This document shows positions 27,428-37,946 of a stretch of DNA of 64,000 nucleotides, in pieces. The stretch covers positions 1 to 64,000 of the forward strand of contig SIAP01000005.1 in NCBI GenBank assembly GCA_009691725.1, given 5' to 3'. The position numbers and the translations under genes are program-made. Each line of letters begins with the position of its first letter. The first letter of the stretch is position 1. Source of the DNA: Phycisphaerales bacterium (GTDB lineage Bacteria > Planctomycetota > Phycisphaerae > Phycisphaerales > SM1A02). The notes under the pieces are model-generated. The model did not search any database. It saw only the letters and a list, made by a program, of their open reading frames with translations, and was not told the origin of the DNA.

Positions 27428-29035
27428 CTAGATGGATGGAGCTGAGGATGGACCAGCGCTGCGCGGAGGCGATCCCGTCCACGCTTCAAACTGTCTGCGC
27501 GCCTGCGCCAGAAACATCTCCCAGCCGCCGACGCATCGGGCGCCCGATTGCGCAGCGTGCGCGAGAAGTGGAGTCATCGCCGGGGCGTAGACCGCATCGA
27601 GCACGACGGTGTGGCTGTCCAGTGGTACTTCGTGCGGGAGTGGGTTTTCATCCGTCGATCCACCCCCGTCCATGCCGGCACTCGTGGCATTGACGATGAT
27701 GTCGAATCGTTCGTGTGGGAGTTGGGAGAGTTTCATGGCGTGAACGTCCAGAGCGGGGAGTTCCCCCGCGTGATGGCCCGCGTGATAGTCAGCGGGGCGC
27801 GCCAATTCGACAGCAACAGATGTCGCGCGACGCTCCGTGCGGTTGGCGATCACGACAGATGCTCCGGCAGAAGCAAGACCAACAACTGCGGCTCTGGCAG
27901 CTCCACCCGCACCAAGCACAAGCGCACGCGTGCCGCTGACTGCGCACCCCAGCGCATCCAGGATCGCATCGGCATCGGTGTTGAGCGCGAAGAGTGCGCC
28001 ATCGTCATCGCGACCGATGGTGTTGGCCGCCCCAATGCGCCGAGCACGCGCATCGACCCGGCCGCCGGACTCGTCCACAAATCGGATCGCGTGCTCCTTG
28101 TGCCCGATGGTCACAGCGGCACCATAGAAATCAAGAATCGAAGATCCAAACATTTCTCCAACCGTTGCCTTGAAAGCCTCCCACGACGGCGCGACGCTCA
28201 TGGGGAAGAGTCGCGCATCGATCTGCGCCTCGCGAAACCACGCGTTGTGAATCGCAGGTGATCGCGAGTGCGCGATGGGATGACCGATGACTCCGTACAC
28301 CTTGGTGTGTTGATTGATCGCGCGAAAATTCCAGTCATCAATAAGTTCGCGCGTGGTGAGTTGCCCTGGCGCCGTTTCCTCTTCGTCGGTGCGAGCGTAG
28401 GTGAGAAAACCCCCGAATTTCGGGGCGAGCACTCGACTCATGATGCCATGTTCGCCCATGCAGAGTGCGATCGTTGGTTTCGCACGCATCGCGAGCAATT
28501 CAAAGGCCTCGAGATTGTCGCGCACCGTGCGAGCCGTCCACGCAACCTTCGCGATCGCGCTGGTTGGATCCGCCCACATCTCGGCGATGCGAGCGGACAA
28601 TCCAGGCGGGCGACCTTGAAAGTTGTGGAAGGAAAGAATGATGCGCACCGGATCTTTGGAGGGCGATGCAGCGTGGGCTATTCGATTGAGTACGGCGCGG
28701 ATTCCATCGCGTGCGCGATAGGTCGAGAGTTCGACATCGATGTACGCCGCAGAGGGATGTGCGTCGCTCGAAGCGACCCATGCTGCGATTCGTTCCTCGT
28801 CGCTGCCCGAGAATCTGCCGCCCTCCTCGTCACTTCGCAGGGTCACCACACACGCCATCGGAGAGCGTGCGACGAGGTGTGCGATTGCCTCTGCGCCTGC
28901 TGGTTCTTGCGCGAGTGCGTCGACGCGCCACTCGACCACATCCGCGCCTTGCGCCTTCGCCTCGTGCGCTGCCTCCAAGGCGCGATGAACTGCACTCGGA
29001 GTCGAAATCGAAATGGCGACTGCGATGAGCGTCAC
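27428..29035 (-). CDS. aroDE: Bifunctional 3-dehydroquinate dehydratase (type I)/shikimate dehydrogenase
   Basis: Two consecutive shikimate-pathway enzymes in one 535-residue chain. Residues ~1-225 are a type I dehydroquinase barrel (VVEWRVDAL; ILSFHNFQG with the active-site His; SAIAKVAWTA with the Schiff-base Lys). Residues ~240-520 are shikimate dehydrogenase (GVIGHPIAHSRSPAIHN; AAVTIGHKEHA with the catalytic Lys; NTDADAI; NADP loop VLGAGGAARAAVV; VNATSAGM). In the Lys motif the usual NVTIPHKE reads AVTIGHKE, an Asn-to-Ala and Pro-to-Gly change. It starts with GTG at 29035. Similar fusions are known in plants, chlamydiae and planctomycetes. Followed by aroC after 10 bp. Confidence 0.96.
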   Translation of the reverse strand: MTLIAVAISISTPSAVHRALEAAHEAKAQGADVVEWRVDALAQEPAGAEAIAHLVARSPMACVVTLRSDEEGGRFSGSDEERIAAWVASSDAHPSAAYIDVELSTYRARDGIRAVLNRIAHAASPSKDPVRIILSFHNFQGRPPGLSARIAEMWADPTSAIAKVAWTARTVRDNLEAFELLAMRAKPTIALCMGEHGIMSRVLAPKFGGFLTYARTDEEETAPGQLTTRELIDDWNFRAINQHTKVYGVIGHPIAHSRSPAIHNAWFREAQIDARLFPMSVAPSWEAFKATVGEMFGSSILDFYGAAVTIGHKEHAIRFVDESGGRVDARARRIGAANTIGRDDDGALFALNTDADAILDALGCAVSGTRALVLGAGGAARAAVVGLASAGASVVIANRTERRATSVAVELARPADYHAGHHAGELPALDVHAMKLSQLPHERFDIIVNATSAGMDGGGSTDENPLPHEVPLDSHTVVLDAVYAPAMTPLLAHAAQSGARCVGGWEMFLAQARRQFEAWTGSPPRSAGPSSAPSI

Positions 29036-29127
29036 CGCTGCAGATTACGCCGCGCCTCTGGGACTGTCAGTCTGAACTATCCGCATGGATCGCCGGTCGC
29101 AATGGCGCATCGCTACGATCGACAACG

Positions 29128-29754
29128 ATGGAAAGCGACAGCACGATCGAAGCGGAGGCATACGAGTGGATGCGCGGACACCTCGGTGGATTCATCCGCT
29201 TTGATGGCGAGCGCGTGGCAATCAAGATCGCACCGCTGAATGATGGTCGATTCGTGGCACCAGTGATGGTCGCCATGTTGATGGCCGCTGACACGGTCAT
29301 GGAACTCCCAGATGACGGCGACGGCGACTTGCATCTCATGATGTCGCTCGAAAAATTTGATGAGCGCAGTGATCCTGATGGATGCGCCGATCGCTGGCGC
29401 ACCTACCACGGCGATCCATCAGATGTGAATTGGGCATGGGTCACTGTGGACGCCGCAAAATTTCATGGATTTTTCATTGACGGCGAAGTTTTTGCCCGCC
29501 CCAATGGGTTGGCTGACACCGAGGCGGGGATCTGTCGCACCATCAACGCCACGCATCGCGATCTGGTCCGCGCAGCCATCTTCGAACAGTTCCGAACAGA
29601 TGCGACTTCTCCGCTGGTGGTTGGCGTCGATGCGACTGGGTTCGATGTCCGCCGGCAATTCGATGTTCTTCGACTCACCGCCCCCGACGGCAATGTCATT
29701 TGCGACCCCACGAGTGCGATCCACGCGCTGAATGCGCTCGCCACAAGCGCATAG
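29128..29754 (+). CDS. Hypothetical protein, possible DUF2470/HugZ-like fold
   Basis: 208 residues, acidic, no signal peptide or membrane helix. The first half (FDGERVAIKIAPLNDGRFVAPVMVAMLMAADTVMELPDDG) has the feel of a split-barrel flavin/heme-binding fold. The second half (TINATHRDLVRAAI...LVVGVDATGFDVR) resembles the DUF2470 part of HugZ-like haem utilisation proteins, where INADH and VDxxGFDLR are conserved. This resemblance is from memory and weak. It precedes phhA on the same strand with an 86-bp gap, so the two may share a transcript. Confidence 0.65.
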   Translation: MESDSTIEAEAYEWMRGHLGGFIRFDGERVAIKIAPLNDGRFVAPVMVAMLMAADTVMELPDDGDGDLHLMMSLEKFDERSDPDGCADRWRTYHGDPSDVNWAWVTVDAAKFHGFFIDGEVFARPNGLADTEAGICRTINATHRDLVRAAIFEQFRTDATSPLVVGVDATGFDVRRQFDVLRLTAPDGNVICDPTSAIHALNALATSA

Positions 29755-29840
29755 GAATCGCACCGACCTTGGGTGATTATTCCATAGACTCAATTGAGTT
29801 CATTCGATCGCATTCGCACCCGCCCACATTGGAGAGCATC

Positions 29841-30722
29841 ATGGGACAGCACGACGGCAAACAGAAATTCCCCGGAAGCCTCAACAGCGCGATGATCGAC
29901 GGTCCCAAGGGAGCCGCAGCACAGGAGTACGCGAACAACTTCGGCGCTCCCGGGTATGGCGACGTCGAGCGCATCTACATCACGCAGCGCTACGAGGGTT
30001 ACTCTGCGGAGAATCAGGAGTCGTGGCGAACGCTCTACGACCGACAGATGACCTACTTGGGCGCACATGCATCGAGCGTCTATCTCACTGGCGCGAGGTC
30101 CATCAGGTTGGTGCGCGATCACATTCCACATCTCGACGGACCTGAATCGATCAATCTCTATCTGAAGAAACTCACGGGATGGCAAAGCAGAGGCGTCCCT
30201 GGATACCTGCCCGCGAAGGCGTTCTTCGCCTGTCTTGCGCGGCGCGAGTTCCCCACGACCGTGGTCATTCGCCCAAAGGAATCGCTGGACTATCTGCCAG
30301 AACCAGATGTCTTTCATGACATCTTTGGCCACGTTCCGCTGCATGCGGATCCGACCTTCGCTGACTTCTTGCAGACCTACGGGCGCGCGGCTGCAACGAC
30401 CAACGACTCTGTGCACATCGAACGATTGGCGAGACTCTTCTGGTTCACCGTCGAGTTCGGCTTGATTCGCGAGGATGGCGAAGTGAAGTTGTATGGATCT
30501 GGACTCATTTCAAGTCCCGGCGAGAGCCGTCATGCGCTGGACAGCGATCAAGTAGATCGACGCCCCTTCGACCTCGAGACAGTCTGTGCAACGCACTTTG
30601 AAATCGATCATTATCAGCCGATCCTGTATGTGCTCGAGAGTTTCGACCAACTGCGCGATGCGATGAATTCCTACGCGCAAACGATTCTCAACGAGACGGC
30701 ACGGACGGGGCACCTCGTATGA
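29841..30722 (+). CDS. phhA: Phenylalanine 4-monooxygenase
   Basis: Pterin- and iron-dependent hydroxylation of phenylalanine to tyrosine. 293 residues from ATG 29841, which has GGAGAG just upstream; the open frame from 29700 is not needed. The non-haem iron ligands are visible: the two His in DVFHDIFGHVPLH and the Glu in FWFTVEFGLI. YLPEPDVFHD, RREFPTTVVIRP and YGSGLISSPGE are also family-typical. It either supplies tyrosine or begins Phe breakdown. It is coupled to the next gene (Xaa-Pro aminopeptidase) by a 4-bp ATGA overlap, consistent with use of peptide-derived amino acids. No pterin recycling gene (phhB) is nearby. Confidence 0.96.
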   Translation: MGQHDGKQKFPGSLNSAMIDGPKGAAAQEYANNFGAPGYGDVERIYITQRYEGYSAENQESWRTLYDRQMTYLGAHASSVYLTGARSIRLVRDHIPHLDGPESINLYLKKLTGWQSRGVPGYLPAKAFFACLARREFPTTVVIRPKESLDYLPEPDVFHDIFGHVPLHADPTFADFLQTYGRAAATTNDSVHIERLARLFWFTVEFGLIREDGEVKLYGSGLISSPGESRHALDSDQVDRRPFDLETVCATHFEIDHYQPILYVLESFDQLRDAMNSYAQTILNETARTGHLV

Positions 30723-31909
30723 GTCAGCCCGTCATCGCTCGCGCTGAATTCGCGGCTCGTCGTGAACGCGTCCTCCGTGCGCTCGCACGCGACGGGAATG
30801 CGATCGGACTGGTCATTGCAGGCGATGCGGATCCATCGCTCTCGTATGCATGGCGACCCAATGCACACTTCGAGTACCTCACGGGCATCACCGACGAAGC
30901 GGGTGCCATCGTGTTGTTCGATCCTGCTCATCCGATCAGCGCGCGACGCGTGCAACTCTTTTTGCGCCCCCTCAATCCGGAGTTGGAACGATGGGATGGA
31001 TTCCGATCTGAGGTGAGCGCGGACCTGAAGTCTCGCTATGGCATCGCAACGATCATGCGCACCACCGGCTTCGCCCGATCGTTGCTTGAGAGCGTCAAGC
31101 GCGCCAAGCGCATGGCCTGCTTGCATCCGCTCGCTGCGCACACTGCTTTGATCTCGCCCGATCTTGCGATTTTTCGAGAGAGCGCCGCGCGCATTCCAGG
31201 CGCTTCCATCTCCGACCTCACGCAGACTCTGCCGGCACACCGCGCTGTGAAGAGTTCTACAGAGATTGCTTGCCTCCAACGCGCTGCAGACATCACGGCA
31301 CTTGGTTTCGCGGCTGCACTCAATGCAGCCAAGCCCGGCAAGTCCGAGTTTGAAGTCCAAGAAGCCGTCGAGCACGCCTACAAGTCTGGAGGAGCAACGC
31401 AGACTGCCTACCGAACCATCGCTGGAACAGGATTCAACGCGACGGTATTGCACTACCACGCGAATGCAAAGCCGATTCAGGCTGGAGAATTGCTCGTGCT
31501 CGACTCGGGCGCAAGTTTCGCTGGGTACGCCGCTGATGTGACGCGCACCTTCGCCGTCTCTGGAAAGTTCACCGCGCGACAGAAGTTGGTCTATGACACA
31601 GTGCTGAAGGCGCAGAGTGCCGCCATCCGCGCATGTCGCCCAGGCGCGAAGATGTCTGCGGTCGATGCTGCTGCGCGAAAGGTCATCACAGCCGCAGGAT
31701 TTGCAGATCACTTCATTCATGGCATCGGGCATCACCTCGGGCTCGAAGTGCATGATGCGGATCCTGGCACTGCGCTCCAGCCCGGGATGATCGTGACGAT
31801 CGAGCCAGGCATTTACATCCCAGGCGAATCACTCGGAGTGCGAATTGAAGATGACATCCTGGTCACGCGAGGCGCGCCAAAGGTGTTGACTGCGGCCATC
31901 CCGAAGTGA
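30719..31909 (+). CDS. pepP: Xaa-Pro aminopeptidase (M24B family)
   Basis: Removes N-terminal residues preceding proline; cytosolic dinuclear-metal peptidase. 396 residues. The N-terminal creatinase-like domain is ~1-170 (YLTGITDEAGAIVLFDP) and the C-terminal pita-bread domain has the five metal ligands: Asp in LDSGASFAGYAADVTRTF (two Asp), His in GIGHHLGLEVHD, Glu in IVTIEPGIYIP and Glu in GVRIEDDILVT. It begins inside the phhA stop (ATGA). Three 12-bp direct repeats follow its stop codon. Confidence 0.95.
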   Translation: MSQPVIARAEFAARRERVLRALARDGNAIGLVIAGDADPSLSYAWRPNAHFEYLTGITDEAGAIVLFDPAHPISARRVQLFLRPLNPELERWDGFRSEVSADLKSRYGIATIMRTTGFARSLLESVKRAKRMACLHPLAAHTALISPDLAIFRESAARIPGASISDLTQTLPAHRAVKSSTEIACLQRAADITALGFAAALNAAKPGKSEFEVQEAVEHAYKSGGATQTAYRTIAGTGFNATVLHYHANAKPIQAGELLVLDSGASFAGYAADVTRTFAVSGKFTARQKLVYDTVLKAQSAAIRACRPGAKMSAVDAAARKVITAAGFADHFIHGIGHHLGLEVHDADPGTALQPGMIVTIEPGIYIPGESLGVRIEDDILVTRGAPKVLTAAIPK

Positions 31910-31917
31910 CCGACCCG

Positions 31918-31953
31918 CTCCCGTCATCGCTCCCGTCATCGCTCCCGTCATCG
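31918..31953. repeat. Three perfect 12-bp direct repeats
   Basis: CTCCCGTCATCG repeated three times without interruption between the convergent pepP and DUF5658-like genes, ending one base before the latter's stop codon. Probably a slippage-generated microsatellite; no hairpin or known site. Confidence 0.9.
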
Positions 31954-32382
31954 CTATAGGGCGGGTGGGCGCGCCCAGTGGTAGAGCAAGAGCGTCGCCG
32001 AATACACCACGGGCACCGCAGACACACAGAGCGCGAACCAAATGAGGCGCAGACCGGTGCGCGGCTTGTTGCGCGCGATCCATTCGCATGCGACGATCAC
32101 GAACATCACCAAACTGAACTTGAATGCGATGGACCCCCAGAGTCCCCACGAATCAATCACGATCTTCGCAACCGGATTCACCTCTTCGCCTCCGCGCCGC
32201 TCAAGGATGTACCACGTGAACATCACATCCATCCCGCCGAGGAACACAAGCCAGACATACTCCTCTTGAAACCGCAGCGAAGGAGCGGAAAGAAAACGCG
32301 GCATCGGTGAGGGGACTGAACTTGGGGGTCGCCTCACACCCACTCTCGAATCCTGTGGTTGATCTTCCTGCGGTTTCGTCAT
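31954..32382 (-). CDS. DUF5658-like membrane protein
   Basis: 142 residues from ATG 32382 (TTG/ATG alternatives reach 32421). A polar Pro-rich N-terminus is followed by three hydrophobic segments: WLVFLGGMDVMFTWYIL, IAFKFSLVMFVIVACEWIA and IWFALCVSAVPVVYSATLLL. The order 'D-x-x-x-T ... GGEEVNPVAK' between helices 1 and 2 is what I associate with the DUF5658 family, whose function is unknown. It lies downstream of thiC on the same strand, 57 bp from its end, but a shared role is not implied. Confidence 0.7.
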   Translation of the reverse strand: MTKPQEDQPQDSRVGVRRPPSSVPSPMPRFLSAPSLRFQEEYVWLVFLGGMDVMFTWYILERRGGEEVNPVAKIVIDSWGLWGSIAFKFSLVMFVIVACEWIARNKPRTGLRLIWFALCVSAVPVVYSATLLLYHWARPPAL

Positions 32383-32439
32383 GGTTGTCAGCGTGCGACC
32401 GACATCGGCTGCACCGACCATAGTAAGGACTCAGCCGAG

Positions 32440-34281
<1,842 letters not shown>

Positions 34282-34350
34282 TGTTCTCAGACTTCCGCCG
34301 AGTTTCGGGTCACCATGCAACGGAGGGTGATGGCAACATGCCATCTTGCG

Positions 34351-34424
34351 CTTCCCTACGCCGGTGTGAACCGGATCAGGTTCGACGGGTCCTTCTCAGA
34401 TCACCAACCAGGTGAACGCCCCGA
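34351..34424 (-). promoter_or_regulatory. TPP riboswitch (THI element) of thiC
   Basis: On the minus strand the sequence shows the hallmark TPP aptamer parts in order: GGGGCGTT at the 5' side, the CTGAGAA(GGACCC) pyrimidine-sensor bulge, GAACCTGATCCGGTT and the closing CGGCGTAGGGAAG. It sits about 70 nt before the thiC ATG, so TPP binding should repress thiC. I see no convincing poly-U terminator downstream, suggesting control of translation initiation. Confidence 0.93.
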
Positions 34425-34518
34425 GCGACGATCCACAATATATCTCGAACAATCTTGCTGCATGTGCTCAATTCCCGCGATTTGTGGGTTAGTCTTCGAT
34501 TGTTACGAGTCCGCGGGA

Positions 34519-35601
34519 ATGCGTCGACTTGGCTGCTTGCGATGGTGCTATTCGCTGCCTGAGCCGGGGGTCTCGCACGGCAACACACTCCTCTGCAAGA
34601 GTTCTGAAAAACTTGCGAATGAGATTCTGTTGCTTCCACAACCTTCTTCAAACGATTCCCGCACGCTGCGAACCGCGACTGACGTCGACCAACGCCTCAT
34701 AGATTCTCTGCGCGCGAATGGGAGAGCGATGGGGCGATCCCTCGCGAAAGGCACTGGGCTCTCCGAAGCAACAGTCAGTCGGCGACTCGCAGCGCTCAGC
34801 GCCGCCGGACTCGTCCACGTGCGCGGATACATCGATCCATTCCGGCTTGGATGCAGCGCTGTGTCGATGTTCCGCTTTGCTTCCACTGGCTCTCCCGAAG
34901 GCTTCGCCGCAGCACTCGCGCTCCGGAGCGCGTTCTATCGAGTGGCAACCATCACTGGGCGAAACGAAGTAGTTGCACTCTGCGTTGCGAGTGATGCGAG
35001 AGAGCAACTGGCAGAACTCGACGCGGCGCTGACTCAACATCCCGATGTGTCACTCCAGTCTGTCACGCCGGTGACTGAGTTGATTCCACCCAAAGAGGCA
35101 CGGACCAAGGTGACGAGGCCGGCGACGCGAGTTGGACAAGACCTGACCCCGCGTCAAAGCGTGATGCAAGCGCGACTGCTCCGAGCTCTCCAGCGCGACT
35201 TTCGAGCGACGTTTCAATCGATCGCGGCATCGTCGGAACTCTCTGCGCCCGCGGTGTCGCTGGCAGTTGCGGATTTGATTTCGCAGGGGGTGATCAGCCA
35301 TATTGTTGTCTCAGACCCGCATTTCGTGCGACGACCGTTGCATGCGCAGTTTCGCATCGCGGTCCGACGGGAAATCGTCAAGACTGCGTGGGAGATCGCA
35401 GCCAGGTGCACCCCCGACTGGGTGTTCTTCTGCCTCGGTCCCGAACCGATCACAATCGAGGGATCCTTCGCACACGAATCAGAACTTGTGCAGTGCCAAC
35501 GAGCGATCAGTGCGATGGAGCATGTCGCTTCAGTCACGACATCGCAGTTCGCAGTGGTCCACAAGCAGACATTTGATTGGTATCGGCGTGCGGACAACTG
35601 A
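34519..35601 (+). CDS. Tandem-module Lrp/AsnC family transcriptional regulator
   Basis: Up to 360 residues with two successive Lrp/AsnC modules. Module 1 has helix-turn-helix DVDQRLIDSLRANGRAMGRSL...SEATVSRRLAAL followed by a ligand-binding alpha/beta (RAM) domain ending LIPPKEA. Module 2 has LTPRQSVMQARLLRALQRDF...SAPAVSLAVADL and a second RAM-like domain to the C-terminus. The start is unsure: family alignment begins near residue 45, so the Cys-rich first ~40 residues from ATG 34519 may not be translated; TTG 34630 is a candidate. Next to the dehydratase and MFS genes it probably regulates amino-acid metabolism. Confidence 0.85.
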   Translation: MRRLGCLRWCYSLPEPGVSHGNTLLCKSSEKLANEILLLPQPSSNDSRTLRTATDVDQRLIDSLRANGRAMGRSLAKGTGLSEATVSRRLAALSAAGLVHVRGYIDPFRLGCSAVSMFRFASTGSPEGFAAALALRSAFYRVATITGRNEVVALCVASDAREQLAELDAALTQHPDVSLQSVTPVTELIPPKEARTKVTRPATRVGQDLTPRQSVMQARLLRALQRDFRATFQSIAASSELSAPAVSLAVADLISQGVISHIVVSDPHFVRRPLHAQFRIAVRREIVKTAWEIAARCTPDWVFFCLGPEPITIEGSFAHESELVQCQRAISAMEHVASVTTSQFAVVHKQTFDWYRRADN

Positions 35602-35637
35602 CCTGCGAGGGCGCGGTCGAGAGCTATCCTGCGGTTC

Positions 35638-36624
35638 GTGAGAACTTTCGCCGCGAATCTTGCGGACATTCAGACAGCTGCACGACGCATTGCGCCATGG
35701 ATACACACGACGCCAGTCCTGTGTTGCAGACATCTCGATTCGCGTGCGGGACGATCACTTCACTTCAAGTGCGAAAACTTTCAACGCACGGGATCCTTCA
35801 AGTTTCGAGGCGCATCGAATGCAGTGTGGTCGCTCTCGGATGAGGATGCCGCACGGGGAGTTGCCACGCATTCTTCGGGCAACCACGCACAAGCGTTGGC
35901 GTGTGCCGCGCAGTTGCGAGGAATTGCCGCGCATGTCGTGATGCCCAGTGATTCTTCGCGCACGAAGCGAGCTGCGGTCGAAAGTTACGGCGGGCGCGTC
36001 ATCGACTGCGAACCCAATCTGACTTCGCGCGCATCGACCGCCACGCGTGTCTGCGCAGAGACTGGGGCGACTTTCATTGCACCCTATGACCATCCCGCAG
36101 TGATCGCAGGTCAGGGAACAATTGCGATGGAGTTGCTCGAGCAGGTCGCAGATCTCGATGCGATCATCGTGCCAGTCGGCGGCGGCGGAATGATCTCGGG
36201 GATCACCATCGCTGCACGCGCGCTTCGACCAGGAATCAAGATCATCGGCGTCGAACCGCTCGCCGTCGGCGATGCGGCGCAATCGAAGCGACTTGGGATT
36301 CGCCAATCCGCCACAGGAGGTGTCACGCTGGCCGATGGGCTGCGAACGTCACTCGGCGATCTCACCTGGCCTGTGGTACGCGATTTGGTTGACTCGGTCG
36401 TCACCGTCTCCGAGGACGAAATCGTGCACGCACTTCGTCTGGTGTACGAGCGCATGAAAGTCGTGATTGAACCGAGCGCCGCTGTTGGCGTCGCTGCTGC
36501 GATCGGACCTCTGCGTGAACGCGATGATTTTCAACGTGCGGGAGTGATCTTGTGTGGCGGCAACATTGACGCAGAATTGCTCGCGCAACTCTTCGCCACG
36601 AACCTCTGCCCGCGAACGAACTGA
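35638..36624 (+). CDS. Threonine/serine dehydratase (PLP fold type II)
   Basis: 328 residues, GTG start. The PLP lysine sits in ENFQRTGSFKFRGA, with HSSGNHAQALA, MPSDSSRTKRAAVESYGG, the phosphate-binding loop VPVGGGGMISG and a Ser/Gly C-terminal part VILCGGNID. There is no ACT regulatory domain, so it is the short catabolic type (TdcB-like) or a serine racemase. It deaminates threonine/serine to 2-oxo acids. It follows the Lrp regulator by 36 bp and precedes an MFS carrier by 3 bp, which suggests one amino-acid-responsive transcription unit. Confidence 0.9.
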   Translation: MRTFAANLADIQTAARRIAPWIHTTPVLCCRHLDSRAGRSLHFKCENFQRTGSFKFRGASNAVWSLSDEDAARGVATHSSGNHAQALACAAQLRGIAAHVVMPSDSSRTKRAAVESYGGRVIDCEPNLTSRASTATRVCAETGATFIAPYDHPAVIAGQGTIAMELLEQVADLDAIIVPVGGGGMISGITIAARALRPGIKIIGVEPLAVGDAAQSKRLGIRQSATGGVTLADGLRTSLGDLTWPVVRDLVDSVVTVSEDEIVHALRLVYERMKVVIEPSAAVGVAAAIGPLRERDDFQRAGVILCGGNIDAELLAQLFATNLCPRTN

Positions 36625-36627
36625 CCT

Positions 36628-37896
36628 ATGAGTGATGTAACAAAGTCGATGACCGCAATGCGCCTTGCGGTGACTGTGGCAGCACTCGGGTATCTGGTGG
36701 ATGTGTACGACCTCATCCTCTTCAATGTGGTGCGGTGGGAGAGTCTTGCAGATCTGGGACTCGATCAAGCGGCGGCGGAGAGCACGGGCGTCTGGCTCCT
36801 GAATCTGCAACTCATCGGGATGATGGTAGGCGGAGTGATGTGGGGAGTGCTCGGCGACCTGCGTGGTCGAATCAGCGTGCTGTTTGGATCGATCATCTTG
36901 TATTCGGTTGCGAATCTCTTGAATGCCGGGGTTGGCGCAACGACTGGACCACTCGCATTCATGGGGTCATTCGATCCAATCACGGCGTATGCGGTACTGC
37001 GATTCGTCGCGGGAGTCGGACTTGCGGGAGAACTCGGTGCGGGTGTCACTCTGGTCGCCGAACTCACCTCGCGTCAGGGGCGTGGAGCGGCCGTGACGGT
37101 GATCGGCGCTGTCGGCGTCGTTGGTGCTGTATTGGCTGGTTTTGTAGGAGAATTTGCGGGCTGGCGCATGGCGTATGCGATCGGTGGAGTGATGGGGCTC
37201 GCATTGCTCGCGCTGCGCGTTGGAGTGGTCGAGAGCGGAATGTTCAACGCACTCGAACAGGGTTCGCAAAGCTTCGCGCGCGGCATCGTGCCGATTCTTC
37301 GCTCGTGGAATGTTGCATGGAGACTCATCAAGATCGTCCTTGTCGGAATGCCCATCTGGTTCACCCTCGCAGTGTTGGTTGGACTCGCGCCCAAGATCGC
37401 GCAATCCATGGGAATGTCGCCGGCTCCAAAACCTGGAACACTCGTGGCGCTCTACTACACCGGGGCGATCTTTGGTGATCTTTCGAGTGGATTCCTTTCG
37501 CAGCGCTTGAAGTCGAGACGATGCGCGATGGCGATCTTCATGACTGGCACGGCGATGGCGTGCGCACTGGTGCTGACCGTGGGGTCCAAGAGCGCATTCT
37601 GGTACGGCGCTGCGACGATGGTGATGGGGTACTTCAGCGGCTACTGGATCGTGGTCATCACAACGGCGAGCGAATCGTTTGGCACCAACATTCGTGCGAC
37701 CGTCACGACGATGACGCCGAACCTCATCCGCGCCAGCGCCGTGCCTGTCACGATGAGCTTCACCGCGATTGCAGGATCGACAGGTGGCGTGTGGGGAGCG
37801 GCGATCACTGGTGCGATCTGCTTCGCAATCGCAGCGATCGCGCTGACACAGCTGTCGGAGCCCTACGGTCGCGATCTGGATTACATCGAGGAGTGA
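36628..37896 (+). CDS. MFS transporter
   Basis: 422 residues, about 12 membrane helices. The loop 2-3 signature GDLRGRISVLFGSIILYS and the helix-1 pattern GYLVDVYDLILFNVV place it in the metabolite:H+ symporter branch (sugar-porter-like or aromatic acid/sialate type). No substrate can be read from the sequence. It begins 3 bp after the dehydratase stop, so it may import or export an amino acid or the derived 2-oxo acid. A C8/G8 hairpin follows its end. Confidence 0.88.
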   Translation: MSDVTKSMTAMRLAVTVAALGYLVDVYDLILFNVVRWESLADLGLDQAAAESTGVWLLNLQLIGMMVGGVMWGVLGDLRGRISVLFGSIILYSVANLLNAGVGATTGPLAFMGSFDPITAYAVLRFVAGVGLAGELGAGVTLVAELTSRQGRGAAVTVIGAVGVVGAVLAGFVGEFAGWRMAYAIGGVMGLALLALRVGVVESGMFNALEQGSQSFARGIVPILRSWNVAWRLIKIVLVGMPIWFTLAVLVGLAPKIAQSMGMSPAPKPGTLVALYYTGAIFGDLSSGFLSQRLKSRRCAMAIFMTGTAMACALVLTVGSKSAFWYGAATMVMGYFSGYWIVVITTASESFGTNIRATVTTMTPNLIRASAVPVTMSFTAIAGSTGGVWGAAITGAICFAIAAIALTQLSEPYGRDLDYIEE

Positions 37897-37914
37897 CTCG
37901 CGACGCGCGCCGCT

Positions 37915-37937
37915 CCCCCCCCACGCTGCGGGGGGGG
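37915..37937. terminator. C8/G8 hairpin between convergent genes
   Basis: Eight C (37915-37922), loop ACGCTGC, eight G (37930-37937), then TGGGGGCG. A very stable GC stem between the convergent MFS and TPR-protease genes, without a U tract. A likely pause/terminator-like element and a homopolymer prone to length variation. Confidence 0.5.
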
Positions 37938-37946
37938 TGGGGGCGT

